A DNA stretch of 64,000 nucleotides, taken from assembly GCA_019356535.1 (NCBI GenBank), contig CP037918.1, forward strand, positions 1,520,315 through 1,584,314, in the 5' to 3' direction. The number at the start of each line of letters is the position of its first letter. Position 1 is the first letter of the stretch. The position numbers and the translations under genes were made by a program. The notes under the pieces were generated by a model. It was not told the DNA's origin. It was given only the letters and a program-made list of their open reading frames with translations, and did not search any database. Shown here piece after piece: positions 1 through 9,078 of this stretch. Source of the DNA: Chromatiaceae bacterium. GTDB lineage: Bacteria; Pseudomonadota; Gammaproteobacteria; Chromatiales; Chromatiaceae.

Positions 1-416
1 ACCACCCGCAACTCCGCACCCACCGCCATGCTCGAGAGCGGATAAACCGCAAAGGCATGCTCGGAGAACAGGCTTTCGCGCCCCGGCCACAGGAACACCC
101 GGGCGATCATGTCCAGCACATCATTGGAGCCGTTGCCGATGGTGATGCAATCGGGCGCGACCCCATGCCGCTTCGCCAGAGTCTCACGCAAGGCCCAGGC
201 GCCGCCGTCGGGATAGCGCGCCAGCTCGTCGAACTCGCCGGCCAGCACCTCGCGCACCCGCGGACTGGGACCCAGCGGGTTCTCGTTGGAGGCCAGCTTG
301 ATCGAGTCGGTGATGCCCAGCTCGCGCTCCAGCTCGGAGACCGGCTTGCCCGGCACATAGGGTTGCAGGTGGGCGATACCGGGCGCGGTACGTGATACGA
401 AACGGTTGTCGTTCAT
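1..416 (-). CDS. hisC: Histidinol-phosphate aminotransferase, N-terminal part (cut by window edge)
   Basis: PLP-dependent aminotransferase that converts imidazole-acetol phosphate to histidinol phosphate in histidine synthesis. Only about 138 N-terminal residues are present because the gene runs off the left edge. The fold-type I signature SNENPLGPSP lies near residues 43-52, followed by YPDGG and GNGSNDVLD, all typical of HisC. The active-site lysine lies outside the window. It starts at ATG 416, 16 bp after the pheA stop, and the gyrA-serC-serA-pheA-hisC order is the common gammaproteobacterial one. HisC paralogues in this position may also act on aromatic substrates, which the fragment cannot decide. 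Confidence 0.9.
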   Translation of the reverse strand, partial: MNDNRFVSRTAPGIAHLQPYVPGKPVSELERELGITDSIKLASNENPLGPSPRVREVLAGEFDELARYPDGGAWALRETLAKRHGVAPDCITIGNGSNDVLDMIARVFLWPGRESLFSEHAFAVYPLSSMAVGAELRV

Positions 417-432
417 GAAGCCCTCCTGCAGA

Positions 433-1524
433 TCACAGCACGGCGCGAGGATAGGACCCCAGCTCCTTGTACAAGGCGGCCAGGGAGCGCAATTCGGCCA
501 GCGCCTTGCCAACGCCGGGGTCCTCGCGGTGCCCCAGCAGGTCGATGAAGAATACGTAGTCCCAATTACCGCGCCGAGAGGGCCGCGACTCGATGCGGGT
601 CATGCTGATGCCGTTCTCGGCCAGCGGTCGCAGCAGCTGATAGAGGGCACCCGACTCGTTGCGCGTGCTGACCATGATGCTGGTCTTGTCGTCACCCGAG
701 GGGCTGGTGCCATGCCGGCCGATCACCAGGAAGCGCGTGGTGTTGTCCGGCTCGTCCTCGATGTTGGCCGCCAGCACGTCCAGGTCGTACAGCTCAGCAG
801 CTGCACGACCGGCGATCGCTGCCGCACCTTCGGTCTCCGCCGCCAGCCGTGCGGCCTCGGCATTGCTGCCGACCGCCACCCGCTCGACGAAGGGCAGGTG
901 CCGGTCCAGCCAGTTGCGGCACTGCGCCAGCGACTGCTGGTGCGAGAACACCGTACGAATGGACTCAAGTGGCTGCGCCTTGCCGAGCAGGTTGTGATGG
1001 ATGCGCAGCGATACCTCGCCACAGATCTGCAAGGGCGAGGACAGGAACATGTCGAGCGTGTGATTGATGACCCCTTCGCTGGAGTTTTCCACCGGCACCA
1101 CGCCATAGTCGGCCTTCTCGCTCTCGACCTCCTGGAACACGTCGGAGATGCTGCCCAGCGGCAGGGCGCGCACCGAGTGCCCGAAGTGCTTCTGCGCAGC
1201 CGCCTGGGTGAAGGTGCCTTCCGGCCCCAGGTAGGCGACCTTGAGCGGGCGCTCCAGGGCCAGGCAGACGGACATGATCTCGCGGAACAGGCGCGCGATC
1301 TCCTCGTCGGGCATCGGCCCCTGGTTGCGCGCCTTGACCTTGCGCAGCACTTCGGCCTCGCGCTCCGGGCGATAGAACACGGCATTGGGATCAGCTGCCA
1401 CCTTGATCCGCGCGACCTCGATCGCCGCCTCGGCACGCTGGTTGAGCAGGACCTGGATCTGCTCGTCGAGCGCGTCGATACGCTCACGGATGCAGGCAAG
1501 TTGTTGGGCTTCGCTTTCGCTCAT
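433..1524 (-). CDS. pheA: Bifunctional chorismate mutase / prephenate dehydratase (P-protein)
   Basis: Converts chorismate to prephenate and then phenylpyruvate for phenylalanine synthesis. About 363 aa from ATG 1524 (protein start MSESEAQQ); an in-frame start nine codons upstream adds a tail unlike the family. An AroQ-type chorismate mutase helix bundle occupies residues 1-90. The prephenate dehydratase domain begins at KVAYLGPEGTFTQ (about 94-106) and contains the NTTRF motif. A C-terminal ACT domain carries ESRPSRRGNWDYVFF, the phenylalanine-binding segment, so feedback inhibition by phenylalanine is expected. Lies between serA and hisC on the same strand. Confidence 0.95.
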   Translation of the reverse strand: MSESEAQQLACIRERIDALDEQIQVLLNQRAEAAIEVARIKVAADPNAVFYRPEREAEVLRKVKARNQGPMPDEEIARLFREIMSVCLALERPLKVAYLGPEGTFTQAAAQKHFGHSVRALPLGSISDVFQEVESEKADYGVVPVENSSEGVINHTLDMFLSSPLQICGEVSLRIHHNLLGKAQPLESIRTVFSHQQSLAQCRNWLDRHLPFVERVAVGSNAEAARLAAETEGAAAIAGRAAAELYDLDVLAANIEDEPDNTTRFLVIGRHGTSPSGDDKTSIMVSTRNESGALYQLLRPLAENGISMTRIESRPSRRGNWDYVFFIDLLGHREDPGVGKALAELRSLAALYKELGSYPRAVL

Positions 1525-1564
1525 TGCTTGGTTCCGTGACCTGTCCGGCACAGACTAACGGTCC

Positions 1565-2734
1565 TCAGCAACCCAGGCAACGTACCGAGAGCACGCCCTC
1601 GATACTGGCGATGGCCTCAGCGGTCTCGGCCGCCGGTGGCTGGTCCACATCGATCAGCGTCACCGCGATCTCACCGCGCGACTTGTTGAGCATGTCCAGG
1701 ATGTTCAACCCGGCATCGGCCAGCAGGGTCGAGACCTGACCCAGCATATTGGGCACATTGCTGTTGACCACCGCGATGCGGTAGCCCTCGCCACGTGGCA
1801 GCTCGATCTCGGGGAAATTCACCGAATTGCGCACATTGCCGTTCTCCAGCCAGTCGCGCACCTCGTCAACCACCATGACCGCACAGTTCTCTTCGGCCTC
1901 GCGGGTCGAGGCCCCAAGGTGCGGCAGAGTGATCACCCGTGGGTGGTCCTTGAGCAGGTTGCTGGGGAAGTCGCAGACATAGGCATACAGCCGCCCCTCA
2001 TCGAGCGCACGGACCGCCGCCTCGTCGTCGATGATGCCGTTGCGTGCAAAATTGAGCAGCACCGCGCCGGGCTTCATCAGCCTCAGGCGCTCGGCATTGA
2101 TCATATTGGCCGTGGCGTCATTGAGCGGCACATGGAAGGTGATGAAATCGGAACGCGCCACCAGGTCGTCCACCGACAGTGCCTGCTCCACCCCGGCATC
2201 CAACTGCCAGGCAGCCTTCACGGTGATGGTCGGGTCATAGCCGACCACCTTCATGCCCAGGGCACGCGCGGCATTCGCCACCTTGACCCCGATCGCGCCC
2301 AGGCCGACCACGCCCAGTGTGCGTCCCGGCAACTCGAAGCCGACGAACTGCTTCTTACCGGCTTCCACCGCCTTGCTGATCTCGGCATCCGAACCCTCCA
2401 GGCCCACCGCGTAGCGCCAAGCCGGACCGATGTTGCGCGCGGCCATCAGCATGCCTGCAATCACCAGCTCCTTCACCGCGTTGGCATTCGCCCCCGGGGC
2501 GTTGAACACCGGCACGCCCGCCTCGGTCATGCGCTCGACCGGGATATTGTTCACCCCAGCCCCGGCACGGCCAATGGCCTTCACTGTGTCGGGGATCTCC
2601 ATGTCGTGCATCTTCGCCGAACGCACCAGAATGGCGTCGGGCTGCGTGATCTCCGAGGCAACCTCGTATTGATCGCGCGGTAGGCGTTCCAGCCCCTTCA
2701 CCGAGATGTTGTTGAGCGTGAGAATCTTGAACAT
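1565..2734 (-). CDS. serA: D-3-phosphoglycerate dehydrogenase
   Basis: NAD-dependent oxidation of 3-phosphoglycerate to 3-phosphohydroxypyruvate, the first committed step of serine synthesis. 389 aa, the short form of the family. Substrate-domain segment IGRAGAGVNNI near residues 54-64, NAD-binding GLGAIG at 144-149, catalytic region LPHLGASTREAEENCA, and a C-terminal ACT domain from about residue 318. The ACT domain suggests serine feedback, which is not tested here. It lies between serC and pheA, so two successive serine-pathway enzymes are adjacent, separated only by the repeat block at 2764-3007. Confidence 0.93.
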   Translation of the reverse strand: MFKILTLNNISVKGLERLPRDQYEVASEITQPDAILVRSAKMHDMEIPDTVKAIGRAGAGVNNIPVERMTEAGVPVFNAPGANANAVKELVIAGMLMAARNIGPAWRYAVGLEGSDAEISKAVEAGKKQFVGFELPGRTLGVVGLGAIGVKVANAARALGMKVVGYDPTITVKAAWQLDAGVEQALSVDDLVARSDFITFHVPLNDATANMINAERLRLMKPGAVLLNFARNGIIDDEAAVRALDEGRLYAYVCDFPSNLLKDHPRVITLPHLGASTREAEENCAVMVVDEVRDWLENGNVRNSVNFPEIELPRGEGYRIAVVNSNVPNMLGQVSTLLADAGLNILDMLNKSRGEIAVTLIDVDQPPAAETAEAIASIEGVLSVRCLGC

Positions 2735-2763
2735 CGTTATTTTCCCTAATCTTTACCAACAAA

Positions 2764-3007
2764 CCGCCAAGGTCGCGAAGAACGCACAGGCGTTTCTTGT
2801 GTCCCTGGTCATGAATCCCTATAAACCACAAAGGACACAAAGCCCTGTCTTGTGCCCTTCCCTCATGGACCTGACGCAACAGATGGGTAGGATGGGAAAA
2901 GGCCCGAAGGGCCGTGCCCATCGTCCATACCAATCATTCGTGCCCTTTGCGCCCTTCGTGGCAAACCCTCACCTGGACAACCTTCGCGTCCCTTGCGACC
3001 TTGGCGG
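2764..3007. repeat. Nested inverted-repeat block between serA and serC
   Basis: A 288-base gap without a gene. Outer arms are a perfect 13-bp inverted repeat: CCGCCAAGGTCGC at 2764-2776 and its complement at 2995-3007. A second, imperfect pair lies inside: an ACCACAAAGGACACAAAG-type sequence near 2825 and its complement near 2940-2965. A REP-like palindrome (2887-2922) sits at the centre. Sequences of the CCGCCAAGGACGCGAAGG type recur around 4138-4286. They look like intergenic mobile repeats that could fold into a long cruciform in DNA or RNA. No ribosome-binding site or coding signal is visible. Confidence 0.7.
2887..2922 (+). repeat. REP element, GTAG-headed palindrome
   Basis: Starts with the tetranucleotide GTAG followed by a hairpin with arms GATGGG and CCCATC and an inner GGCCCGAAGGGCC stem. 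It is the same family as the copies at 8326-8361 and 9043-9072 that flank the tyrosine transposase gene. A 5-prime GTAG or GGAG head is the hallmark of REPs mobilised by RAYT enzymes. Confidence 0.75.
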
Positions 3008-3022
3008 CTCGCCCCTTCCCCG

Positions 3023-4105
3023 TCACCCGTGCCGGCGTTCGAACTCGGCCATGAAATCCACCAGCGCGCGCACACCCTCCTCCGGCATGGCGTTGTAGAT
3101 GCTGGCACGCATGCCGCCGATGGAACGGTGACCCTTGAGGGTCTTGAGCCCGGCTGCGGCAGCCTCTTCGAGGAAGGTCGCATCCAGCGCGGGATCGGCC
3201 AGGGTGAAGGGCACGTTCATCCACGAACGATACGCCTTCTCCACCGGGTTGGCGTAGAAGTCGCTGTTGTCAATGGTGTCGTAGAGCAGCGCCGCCTTGC
3301 GCTGGTTGATCTCGGCCATCTTGGCCAGCCCGCCCTGCGCCTTGAGCCACTGGAACACCAGCCCGGCCAGGTACCAGCCGTAGGTCGGCGGGGTGTTGTA
3401 CATGGAGCCGTTCTCGGCGTGGGTGGCGTAGTTCAGCATCACCGGCACCCGCTCATCGGCGTGTCCAATCAGGTCCTCGCGCACGATCACCAGGGTCAGG
3501 CCAGCCGGACCGATGTTCTTCTGCGCACCCGCGTAGATCAGGCCGAACTTCGAGACATCGATGGGACGCGAAAGGATGGTGGAGGACATGTCCGCCACCA
3601 GCGGCACCTCGCCGGTATCCGGCACATAGGGGAACTCCACGCCCTGGATGGTCTCGTTGGGCGTGTAGTGTACATAGGCCGCATCGGCACTGAACTCGAC
3701 GCTGCCCTCGGCCGGCAGGGTGGTGAACTTGCTGTCACTGGTATCGGCAACGATGTTCACCTCACCAAAGCGCTTCGCCTCGGCGATCGCCTTCTTCGAC
3801 CAGGCGCCAGTCAGGTAGTAGTCGGCACGCGCGCCTCGCCCCATCAGGTTCAGCGGGATCATGGCAAACTGCAAGGAGGCCCCCCCCTGCAGGAACAGCA
3901 CCTTGTAGTTGTCGGGGATTTGCAGCAGTTCGCGCAGGTCGGCCTCGGCCTGCTCCGCGATGGACATGAAATCCTTGCCGCGGTGGCTCATCTCCATCAC
4001 CGACATCCCGTTGCCGTGCCAGTCCAGCAGCTCCTCCTGCGCTTGCTGTAATACCGCCTCGGGCAAGGCTGCCGGACCCGCACTGAAATTGAAAACTCGT
4101 GCCAT
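3023..4105 (-). CDS. serC: Phosphoserine aminotransferase
   Basis: PLP enzyme converting 3-phosphohydroxypyruvate plus glutamate to O-phosphoserine; also serves pyridoxal phosphate synthesis. About 360 aa, the usual SerC length. N-terminal [11 protein letters not shown] is the family signature, and [15 protein letters not shown] near residues 190-205 carries the Schiff-base lysine. ATG 4105 is chosen over GTG 4111 because AGGA lies seven bases before the ATG and would abut the GTG. The gene lies between gyrA and serA and is bracketed by inverted-repeat blocks. Confidence 0.95.
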   Translation of the reverse strand: MARVFNFSAGPAALPEAVLQQAQEELLDWHGNGMSVMEMSHRGKDFMSIAEQAEADLRELLQIPDNYKVLFLQGGASLQFAMIPLNLMGRGARADYYLTGAWSKKAIAEAKRFGEVNIVADTSDSKFTTLPAEGSVEFSADAAYVHYTPNETIQGVEFPYVPDTGEVPLVADMSSTILSRPIDVSKFGLIYAGAQKNIGPAGLTLVIVREDLIGHADERVPVMLNYATHAENGSMYNTPPTYGWYLAGLVFQWLKAQGGLAKMAEINQRKAALLYDTIDNSDFYANPVEKAYRSWMNVPFTLADPALDATFLEEAAAAGLKTLKGHRSIGGMRASIYNAMPEEGVRALVDFMAEFERRHG

Positions 4106-4137
4106 GTTCACTTCCTGTCAAAACAACCAAGTTCAAT

Positions 4138-4286
4138 AACCGCCAAGGACGCGAAGGACGCCAAGGCATGAAGAATGCTTCTCGATCAAACCGCTCACCG
4201 ATCTGACCGGCACCCGGGACATTGCCGCTGCTACGCAAGAGCAACGGCCGCTCTCATCCTTTGCGTACTCTGCGCCCTTTGCGGTT
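4138..4286. repeat. Inverted-repeat pair between gyrA and serC
   Basis: The left arm, from 4138 on, begins AACCGCCAAGGACGCGAAGG. The right arm, up to 4286, ends CTTTGCGGTT and is the imperfect complement, reading outward as AACCGCAAAGGGCGCAGAG. This is the same repeat type as at 2764-3007. The right arm reaches almost to the gyrA stop codon, so transcripts of gyrA could end in this structure. Confidence 0.6.
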
Positions 4287-4289
4287 CGT

Positions 4290-6842
4290 TCATCCATCGT
4301 CGCGCTCGTCGGAGTCCTCCTCCAGCGCTTCGATGCGCGCGATGCCGATGAGCTTCTCGCCCTTGCTCAGGGTGATGAGCTTGACGCCCTGGGTATCGCG
4401 GCTCATGCGCGAGACATCGTCCACCCGGGTGCGCACCAGGGTGCCACCGTCGGTGATGAGCATGATCTCGTCGCCATCGAACACACGCACCGCGCCGACC
4501 TGTTCGCCATTGCGTTCGCTGGTCTTGATGGCGATCACGCCCATGCCGGCACGCCCCTTCACCGGGAACTGCTCGACCGGGGTGCGCTTGCCGTAGCCGT
4601 TCTCGGAGGCATTGAGCACGTCGCCCTCGTCACCGACGATCAGCGAAATCACGCGTTGCCCCTCGCCCAGCTTGATACCCCGCACACCACAGGCCGTGCG
4701 TCCCATGGAACGCACCGTGGACTCGGAGAAACGCAGCGCCTTGCCGGCGGAAGTGAGCAGCATCACTGTCTGCTCGCCATCGGTGAGCTCCACGTCGATC
4801 AGTTGGTCGCCCTCGCGCAGGTCCACGGCGATGATGCCGGACGAGCGCGGACGCGAGAAATCCTTCAACGGCGTCTTCTTGACCGTACCCAGCGCGGTGG
4901 CCATGAAGACGAACTTGTCGTCTGCGTATTCGCGGATCGGCAGGATGGCATTGATACGCTCGCCTTCTTCGAGCGGAAGCAGATTGACCATCGGCCGCCC
5001 GCGCGCGTTGCGCCCGGCCTGCGGCAACTCGTAGACCTTGAGCCAGTAGCACTTGCCGAGACTGGAGAAGCACAGGATGGTGTCGTGGGTGTTGGCCACA
5101 AACAGCTTCTCGACGAAGTCCTCGTCCTTGGTGGTGGTTGCCGCCTTGCCCTTGCCGCCCCGCCGTTGCGCGCGATAGACATCCAGCGGCTGCGCCTTGG
5201 CATAACCCTGGTGCGAGAGCGTCACCACCACATCTTCCTCTGTGATCAGGTCTTCGAGGGTCAGATCCAGCCGGGTACGGATGATCTCGGAACGCCGCTC
5301 GTCACCAAACTGTTCACGGATCTCCAGCAACTCCTCGCGGATCACCGCCATCAGGCGATCGGGGTTGGAGAGGATCTCCAGCAGTTCGGCGATGCGCTCG
5401 AGGATCTCCTCGAACTCGTTGATGATCTTGTCCTGCTCGAGCCCGGTGAGCTTCTGCAGGCGCAGATCGAGGATGGCCTGGGCCTGGGTCTCGGTCAGAC
5501 GATAGCCCTCCTCGGTGAGCCCGAATTCGGGCGGCAGGTCCTCGGGACGCGAGGCATGGGCACCGGCGCGCGCCAGCATGGCCTCCACCGCCCCCGACTG
5601 CCAGGCACGCGCCACCAGCTGACGCTTGGCCTCGGCCGGGCTGGGCGCCGCCTTGATCAGCGCGATCACCTCGTCGATGTTGGCCAGCGCCACCGCCAGA
5701 CCCTCGAGGATATGCGCCCGTTCGCGCGCCTTGCGCAGATCGAACAGGGTGCGCCGAGTCACCACGTCGCGGCGGTGACGAATGAAGTACTCCAGCAACT
5801 GCTTGAGATTCAGGGTGCGCGGCTGACCGTCCACCAGGGCCACCATGTTGATGCCGAACACGCTCTGCATCTGCGTCTGCTTGTAGAGGTTGTTCAACAC
5901 CACCTCGGCCACCTCGCCGCGGCGCAGCTCGATGACCATGCGCATGCCGTCCTTGTCGGACTCGTCACGCAGTTCGGAGATGCCCTCGATCTTCTTTTCC
6001 TTGACCAGCTCGGCGATCTTCTCCAGCAGGCGGGCCTTGTTGACCTGGTACGGCAGCTCGCTGACCACGATGCGCTGGCGACCGCCGTCCATCTCCTCGA
6101 TCTCGGCACGCGCACGGATGTAGCACTTGCCGCGCCCGGTACGGTAGGCCTCGCGGATGCCGGCCACGCCGTTGATGATGCCGGCGGTGGGGAAATCCGG
6201 TGCCGGAATGAGCTCGATCAGCGCCTCCAGCGGGGTCTGCGGATCATCGATCAGGGCGACACAGCCGTCGATCACCTCGCGCAGGTTGTGCGGGGGGATG
6301 TTGGTCGCCATGCCCACCGCGATGCCCGAGGAACCGTTGACCAGCAGGTTGGGGAAACGCGCCGGCAGCACCACCGGCTCCTGCTCGGACTCGTCGTAGT
6401 TGGGAACGAAATCGACCGTCTCCTTGTCGATGTCGGCCAACAGTTCGTGGGCGATGCGGCTCATGCGCACCTCGGTGTAACGCATCGCCGCCGGGGCATC
6501 ACCATCTACCGAGCCGAAGTTGCCCTGGCCGTCGACCAACGGATAACGCAGCGAGAAGGGCTGGGCCATACGCACGATGGTGTCGTAGACCGCGGTATCG
6601 CCGTGGGGGTGGTATTTACCGATCACGTCGCCGACCACGCGCGCCGACTTCTTGTAGGGCTTGTTCCAGTCGTTGTTCAGCTCGCCCATGGCGTAGAGCA
6701 CGCGCCGGTGCACTGGCTTGAGACCGTCGCGCACGTCCGGCAGGGCGCGGCCGACAATGACAGACATGGCATAGTCCAGGTAGGACTGCTGCATCTCGTC
6801 TTCGAGACTGACGGGGAGGATTTCCTTGGCGAATTCGGTCAT
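4290..6842 (-). CDS. gyrA: DNA gyrase subunit A
   Basis: ATP-dependent negative supercoiling of DNA together with GyrB. 850 aa, full length. Catalytic tyrosine is Tyr122 in [11 protein letters not shown]. The quinolone-resistance-determining region reads [10 protein letters not shown] with Thr83 and Asp87, which is the unmutated state in many non-enteric gammaproteobacteria. The beta-pinwheel C-terminal domain carries the GyrA box QRRGGKG that is needed for DNA wrapping. The C-terminus ends in an acidic tail ([13 protein letters not shown]). Transcribed toward serC, as in many gammaproteobacteria. Confidence 0.98.
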   Translation of the reverse strand: MTEFAKEILPVSLEDEMQQSYLDYAMSVIVGRALPDVRDGLKPVHRRVLYAMGELNNDWNKPYKKSARVVGDVIGKYHPHGDTAVYDTIVRMAQPFSLRYPLVDGQGNFGSVDGDAPAAMRYTEVRMSRIAHELLADIDKETVDFVPNYDESEQEPVVLPARFPNLLVNGSSGIAVGMATNIPPHNLREVIDGCVALIDDPQTPLEALIELIPAPDFPTAGIINGVAGIREAYRTGRGKCYIRARAEIEEMDGGRQRIVVSELPYQVNKARLLEKIAELVKEKKIEGISELRDESDKDGMRMVIELRRGEVAEVVLNNLYKQTQMQSVFGINMVALVDGQPRTLNLKQLLEYFIRHRRDVVTRRTLFDLRKARERAHILEGLAVALANIDEVIALIKAAPSPAEAKRQLVARAWQSGAVEAMLARAGAHASRPEDLPPEFGLTEEGYRLTETQAQAILDLRLQKLTGLEQDKIINEFEEILERIAELLEILSNPDRLMAVIREELLEIREQFGDERRSEIIRTRLDLTLEDLITEEDVVVTLSHQGYAKAQPLDVYRAQRRGGKGKAATTTKDEDFVEKLFVANTHDTILCFSSLGKCYWLKVYELPQAGRNARGRPMVNLLPLEEGERINAILPIREYADDKFVFMATALGTVKKTPLKDFSRPRSSGIIAVDLREGDQLIDVELTDGEQTVMLLTSAGKALRFSESTVRSMGRTACGVRGIKLGEGQRVISLIVGDEGDVLNASENGYGKRTPVEQFPVKGRAGMGVIAIKTSERNGEQVGAVRVFDGDEIMLITDGGTLVRTRVDDVSRMSRDTQGVKLITLSKGEKLIGIARIEALEEDSDERDDG

Positions 6843-6927
6843 GACGCTGTCCTGTGGTCACCCTGCCTTCGACCCGCCACACGGGGCCTTGTGGTTGTTC
6901 TCGCAGGGCGGAAATCTGGAGCGCAGG

Positions 6928-6936
6928 ATTCTACCA
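6928..6936 (-). promoter_or_regulatory. Extended -10 promoter candidate for gyrA
   Basis: On the minus strand the sequence reads TGGTAGAAT, that is TGN followed by the -10 hexamer TAGAAT, about 90 bases upstream of the gyrA ATG. No convincing -35 is seen 17 bases upstream, as is normal for extended -10 promoters. Inferred only from sequence. Confidence 0.45.
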
Positions 6937-7082
6937 TATCCCAAGCCGCGGAGCCGGCAGAAAACGGCTCAGAGGCGCTTACACAGCGTCTGAGGCACTT
7001 TCCGCAACCAATCCGCGGCAAAATAGACTGACGGCAGAGCGCCACCTCCCGCCCCTGCCCCATCCTCGTTCGACATCACCAA

Positions 7083-7108
7083 AACCCCGATTCTCGCGGG
7101 GGTTTGTT
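7083..7108. other. GC hairpin in the gyrA / DUF2189 divergent gap
   Basis: The 330-base gap 6843-7172 between gyrA and the next gene holds the gyrA promoter candidate and this hairpin: AACCCC, an eight-base loop, then GGGGTT followed by a short T-rich run. It looks like a remnant terminator, although both flanking genes point away from it. Nothing else is recognisable in the gap. Confidence 0.4.
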
Positions 7109-7172
7109 AGACTGGTAGAGCCAAGCATAAGCCGCCCACCAAGACGGCATCCTGCCCCACGGGAGAGAGCGC

Positions 7173-7970
7173 ATGAGCACCACCGACCGCGAAGGTCTGC
7201 TGCATGAAACGACACTCCACATACGCCGGGTCGGCTTCGAGCACCTCGGCCAATGGATCTCCCGTGGCTGGCACGACATGGTGCGTACCGGCTGGCCCAG
7301 CTACCTGCACGGCCTGGTGGTGTTCGTGCTGAGCCTGCTCACCCTGCGCATCGCCCTGACCAACACCTTCCTGCTGCCGGGTGTTGCCACCGCCTTTGTA
7401 CTGGTTGGCCCCATCCTGGCGACCGGCCTCTATGCCATCAGTCGCCGCCTCGAAGCCGGCCACGCGGGGACATTCCACGACGCCCTCTGCGCCTGGCGTA
7501 CCGCCTCGCGCTGCCTGTGGCGCTTCGGCCTGCTGCTGGTGCTGATCGGCGCGCTCTGGGTGGGAATCAGCGCCCTGCTCTTTCACCTGTTCGTGAACAT
7601 CGAGATACGCGACCTGAACGATTTTGCCCACTATGTGCTGGCCCAGAAGACAGAGCATTTCATCCTGTGGACCCTGGCCGGCGGGCTGCTCGCGGCCCTG
7701 ATCTTCGCTATGACGGTAATTACCGTGCCCTTGCTGCTCGACCGCGACGTGACCATCCGCACCGCGGTGCTGGCCAGCATTCGTGCAGTCGGCGAAAATC
7801 CTGTGCCCATGACCTTCTGGGCCGGATTCATCGGTCTGGCCACGGCGCTCTCCATGGCCACCGCCATGGCCGGTTTCATCCTTCTCTACCCCCTGATAGG
7901 CCACGCCTCCTGGCACCTCTACCGGGACATCGTCGAGGTGGACAGCGCCAGCGTGGCACAGCGCAGCTGA
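7173..7970 (+). CDS. DUF2189-type integral membrane protein
   Basis: 265 aa with a hydrophilic start (IRRVGFEHLGQWISRGWHDM) followed by about six membrane segments, matching my recollection of the DUF2189 family. Function is unknown; members often occur near respiratory genes. Hydrophobic stretches lie near residues 48-70, 70-92, 113-135, 165-190 and 205-235. The start codon follows GGGAGAGAGCGC, a good ribosome-binding site. The next gene, a 69-aa membrane protein, begins eight bases after the stop, suggesting co-transcription. Confidence 0.8.
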   Translation: MSTTDREGLLHETTLHIRRVGFEHLGQWISRGWHDMVRTGWPSYLHGLVVFVLSLLTLRIALTNTFLLPGVATAFVLVGPILATGLYAISRRLEAGHAGTFHDALCAWRTASRCLWRFGLLLVLIGALWVGISALLFHLFVNIEIRDLNDFAHYVLAQKTEHFILWTLAGGLLAALIFAMTVITVPLLLDRDVTIRTAVLASIRAVGENPVPMTFWAGFIGLATALSMATAMAGFILLYPLIGHASWHLYRDIVEVDSASVAQRS

Positions 7971-7978
7971 AGAACGAC

Positions 7979-8188
7979 ATGCAGATCAGCGAAGAACAAC
8001 TCACCGAAATCGGCATGACCTGGGGCGTCAGCGCCCTCATCCTCTACATGCTGTTCATCATCTGGAACCTGGCGAGAAAATCGAACGCCGGTCGCTTCGG
8101 CACCTTCGTACTGTTCTTCGTGCTCGCCTTCGGCATGCTCGGCTTCATCGCCAAGAACATCATCAAGTGGTTCTTCGACATGGAGTGA
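7979..8188 (+). CDS. Small membrane protein, DUF2788-like
   Basis: 69 aa from ATG 7979, with two predicted membrane helices (about residues 13-30 and 42-62) and a charged loop NLARKSNAGRFG between them. It ends KNIIKWFFDME. Size and pattern match the DUF2788 family of small inner-membrane proteins of unknown function. It begins eight bases after the DUF2189-like stop. REP sequences start directly after its stop codon. Confidence 0.75.
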   Translation: MQISEEQLTEIGMTWGVSALILYMLFIIWNLARKSNAGRFGTFVLFFVLAFGMLGFIAKNIIKWFFDME

Positions 8189-8263
8189 AATGGGGAATGA
8201 TGGGCACAGCCATCGATAGACATCGGTCGATGATGGGCACGGCCATCGATGGGTACGACCATT

Positions 8264-8362
8264 GATGGGCACGGCGCGATGCGCCTTTGCCCATCCTACC
8301 CATCGTTCAACACTCCCAACAACCCGTAGGATGGGCAAAGGCCCGAAGGGCCGTGCCCATCA
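8264..8362. repeat. REP doublet, downstream of the tyrosine transposase
   Basis: Two REPs in opposite orientation (8264-8299 and 8326-8361), each with GTAG at its head and GATGGGCA / TGCCCATC stems, separated by about 26 bases including CATCGTTCAACAC. The block is nearly identical to 8981-9072 on the other side of the transposase gene. Upstream, 8195-8263 holds several partial copies of GATGGGCACGGCCATCGAT, apparently decayed units. Confidence 0.85.
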
Positions 8363-8369
8363 CCAACCC

Positions 8370-8894
8370 TCATTCCAGGTCCATCGACGCAATTTCCTCC
8401 GGCTCACGCACACCCCAACCTTCGGGATACCACCCACGCGCAACCGAACGATGAAAAGAGCTGTACGGCCACTCGCGCACCTCCTTCACGTAGCCATGCT
8501 TCACCGGATTGAAATGGATGTAATCCACATGCCCACGCCAATCCCGATCGTTCCGGATGCAATGCTCCCAGAAACGGCGCTGCCAGATGCCTTTCTCCCG
8601 CTTGATGCCCTTTGAAGGCGCGACCGAAAAGGACGGCATCCCCGCGGAAAATCGACGCTTGATCAGCGCCCAGCGAAGCGAATAATCCTCATCGCCCTCG
8701 GGTAACCGCCAAATCGTGTGCAGGTGATCGGGCAACACGACAATGGCGTCTATCCGCAAGGGATAACGACGTTGCACCTGGCGGAACGCGTCCCGCAACC
8801 GGTCGATGTGCGCCACGAGCAGGGGCCGACGTTGCTCCGTTACCACCGTAAAGAAAAAACAGCCACCCGGCTGCCTGACACGCCGATAATCCAT
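8370..8894 (-). CDS. REP-associated tyrosine transposase (RAYT, Y1/HUH type)
   Basis: 174 aa single-strand transposase-like protein of the TnpA_REP group. The HUH motif is LPDHLHTIW. The helix with the conserved tyrosine reads DYIHFNPVKHGYV, typical of RAYTs, and GIWQRRFWEHCIRND precedes it. Family members nick single-stranded DNA at the GTAG head of REP palindromes and are usually single-copy and domesticated. Here it is flanked on both sides by REP doublets of the same sequence, the expected RAYT arrangement. It appears intact. Confidence 0.92.
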   Translation of the reverse strand: MDYRRVRQPGGCFFFTVVTEQRRPLLVAHIDRLRDAFRQVQRRYPLRIDAIVVLPDHLHTIWRLPEGDEDYSLRWALIKRRFSAGMPSFSVAPSKGIKREKGIWQRRFWEHCIRNDRDWRGHVDYIHFNPVKHGYVKEVREWPYSSFHRSVARGWYPEGWGVREPEEIASMDLE

Positions 8895-8980
8895 GACGAT
8901 CCTCCCTGATCATTGGTTCGAGCATGGTTTGAATGGGTATGGCCGATGATGGACACGACCATCGATGGGCATCGGTCGAT

Positions 8981-9072
8981 GATGGGCACGGCGCGATGCG
9001 CCTTTGCCCATCCTACCTATCGTTCAACACCCCCAACAACCCGTAGGATGGGCAAAGCGCAGCGTGCCCATC
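8981..9072. repeat. REP doublet, upstream of the tyrosine transposase
   Basis: Inverted REPs at 8981-9016 and 9043-9072, almost the same as 8264-8362 and in the same orientation, so the transposase gene lies between direct repeats. The second REP has a shortened inner stem (AAAGCGCAGCGTG instead of the GGCCCGAAGGGCC type). The block ends six bases before the arsM stop. Partial repeats occupy 8938-8980. Confidence 0.85.
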
Positions 9073-9078
9073 AAACCC

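Noticed and set aside
4656..7031. 791-codon open frame on the plus strand opposite gyrA
   Set aside because: It mirrors the codon pattern of gyrA in GC-rich DNA, has no recognisable domain and overlaps gyrA completely.
8195..9072. Possible CRISPR-like array from repeated GATGGGCAC units
   Set aside because: Units are palindromic REPs with irregular spacing and orientation around a RAYT gene; there are no regular spacers and no cas genes.
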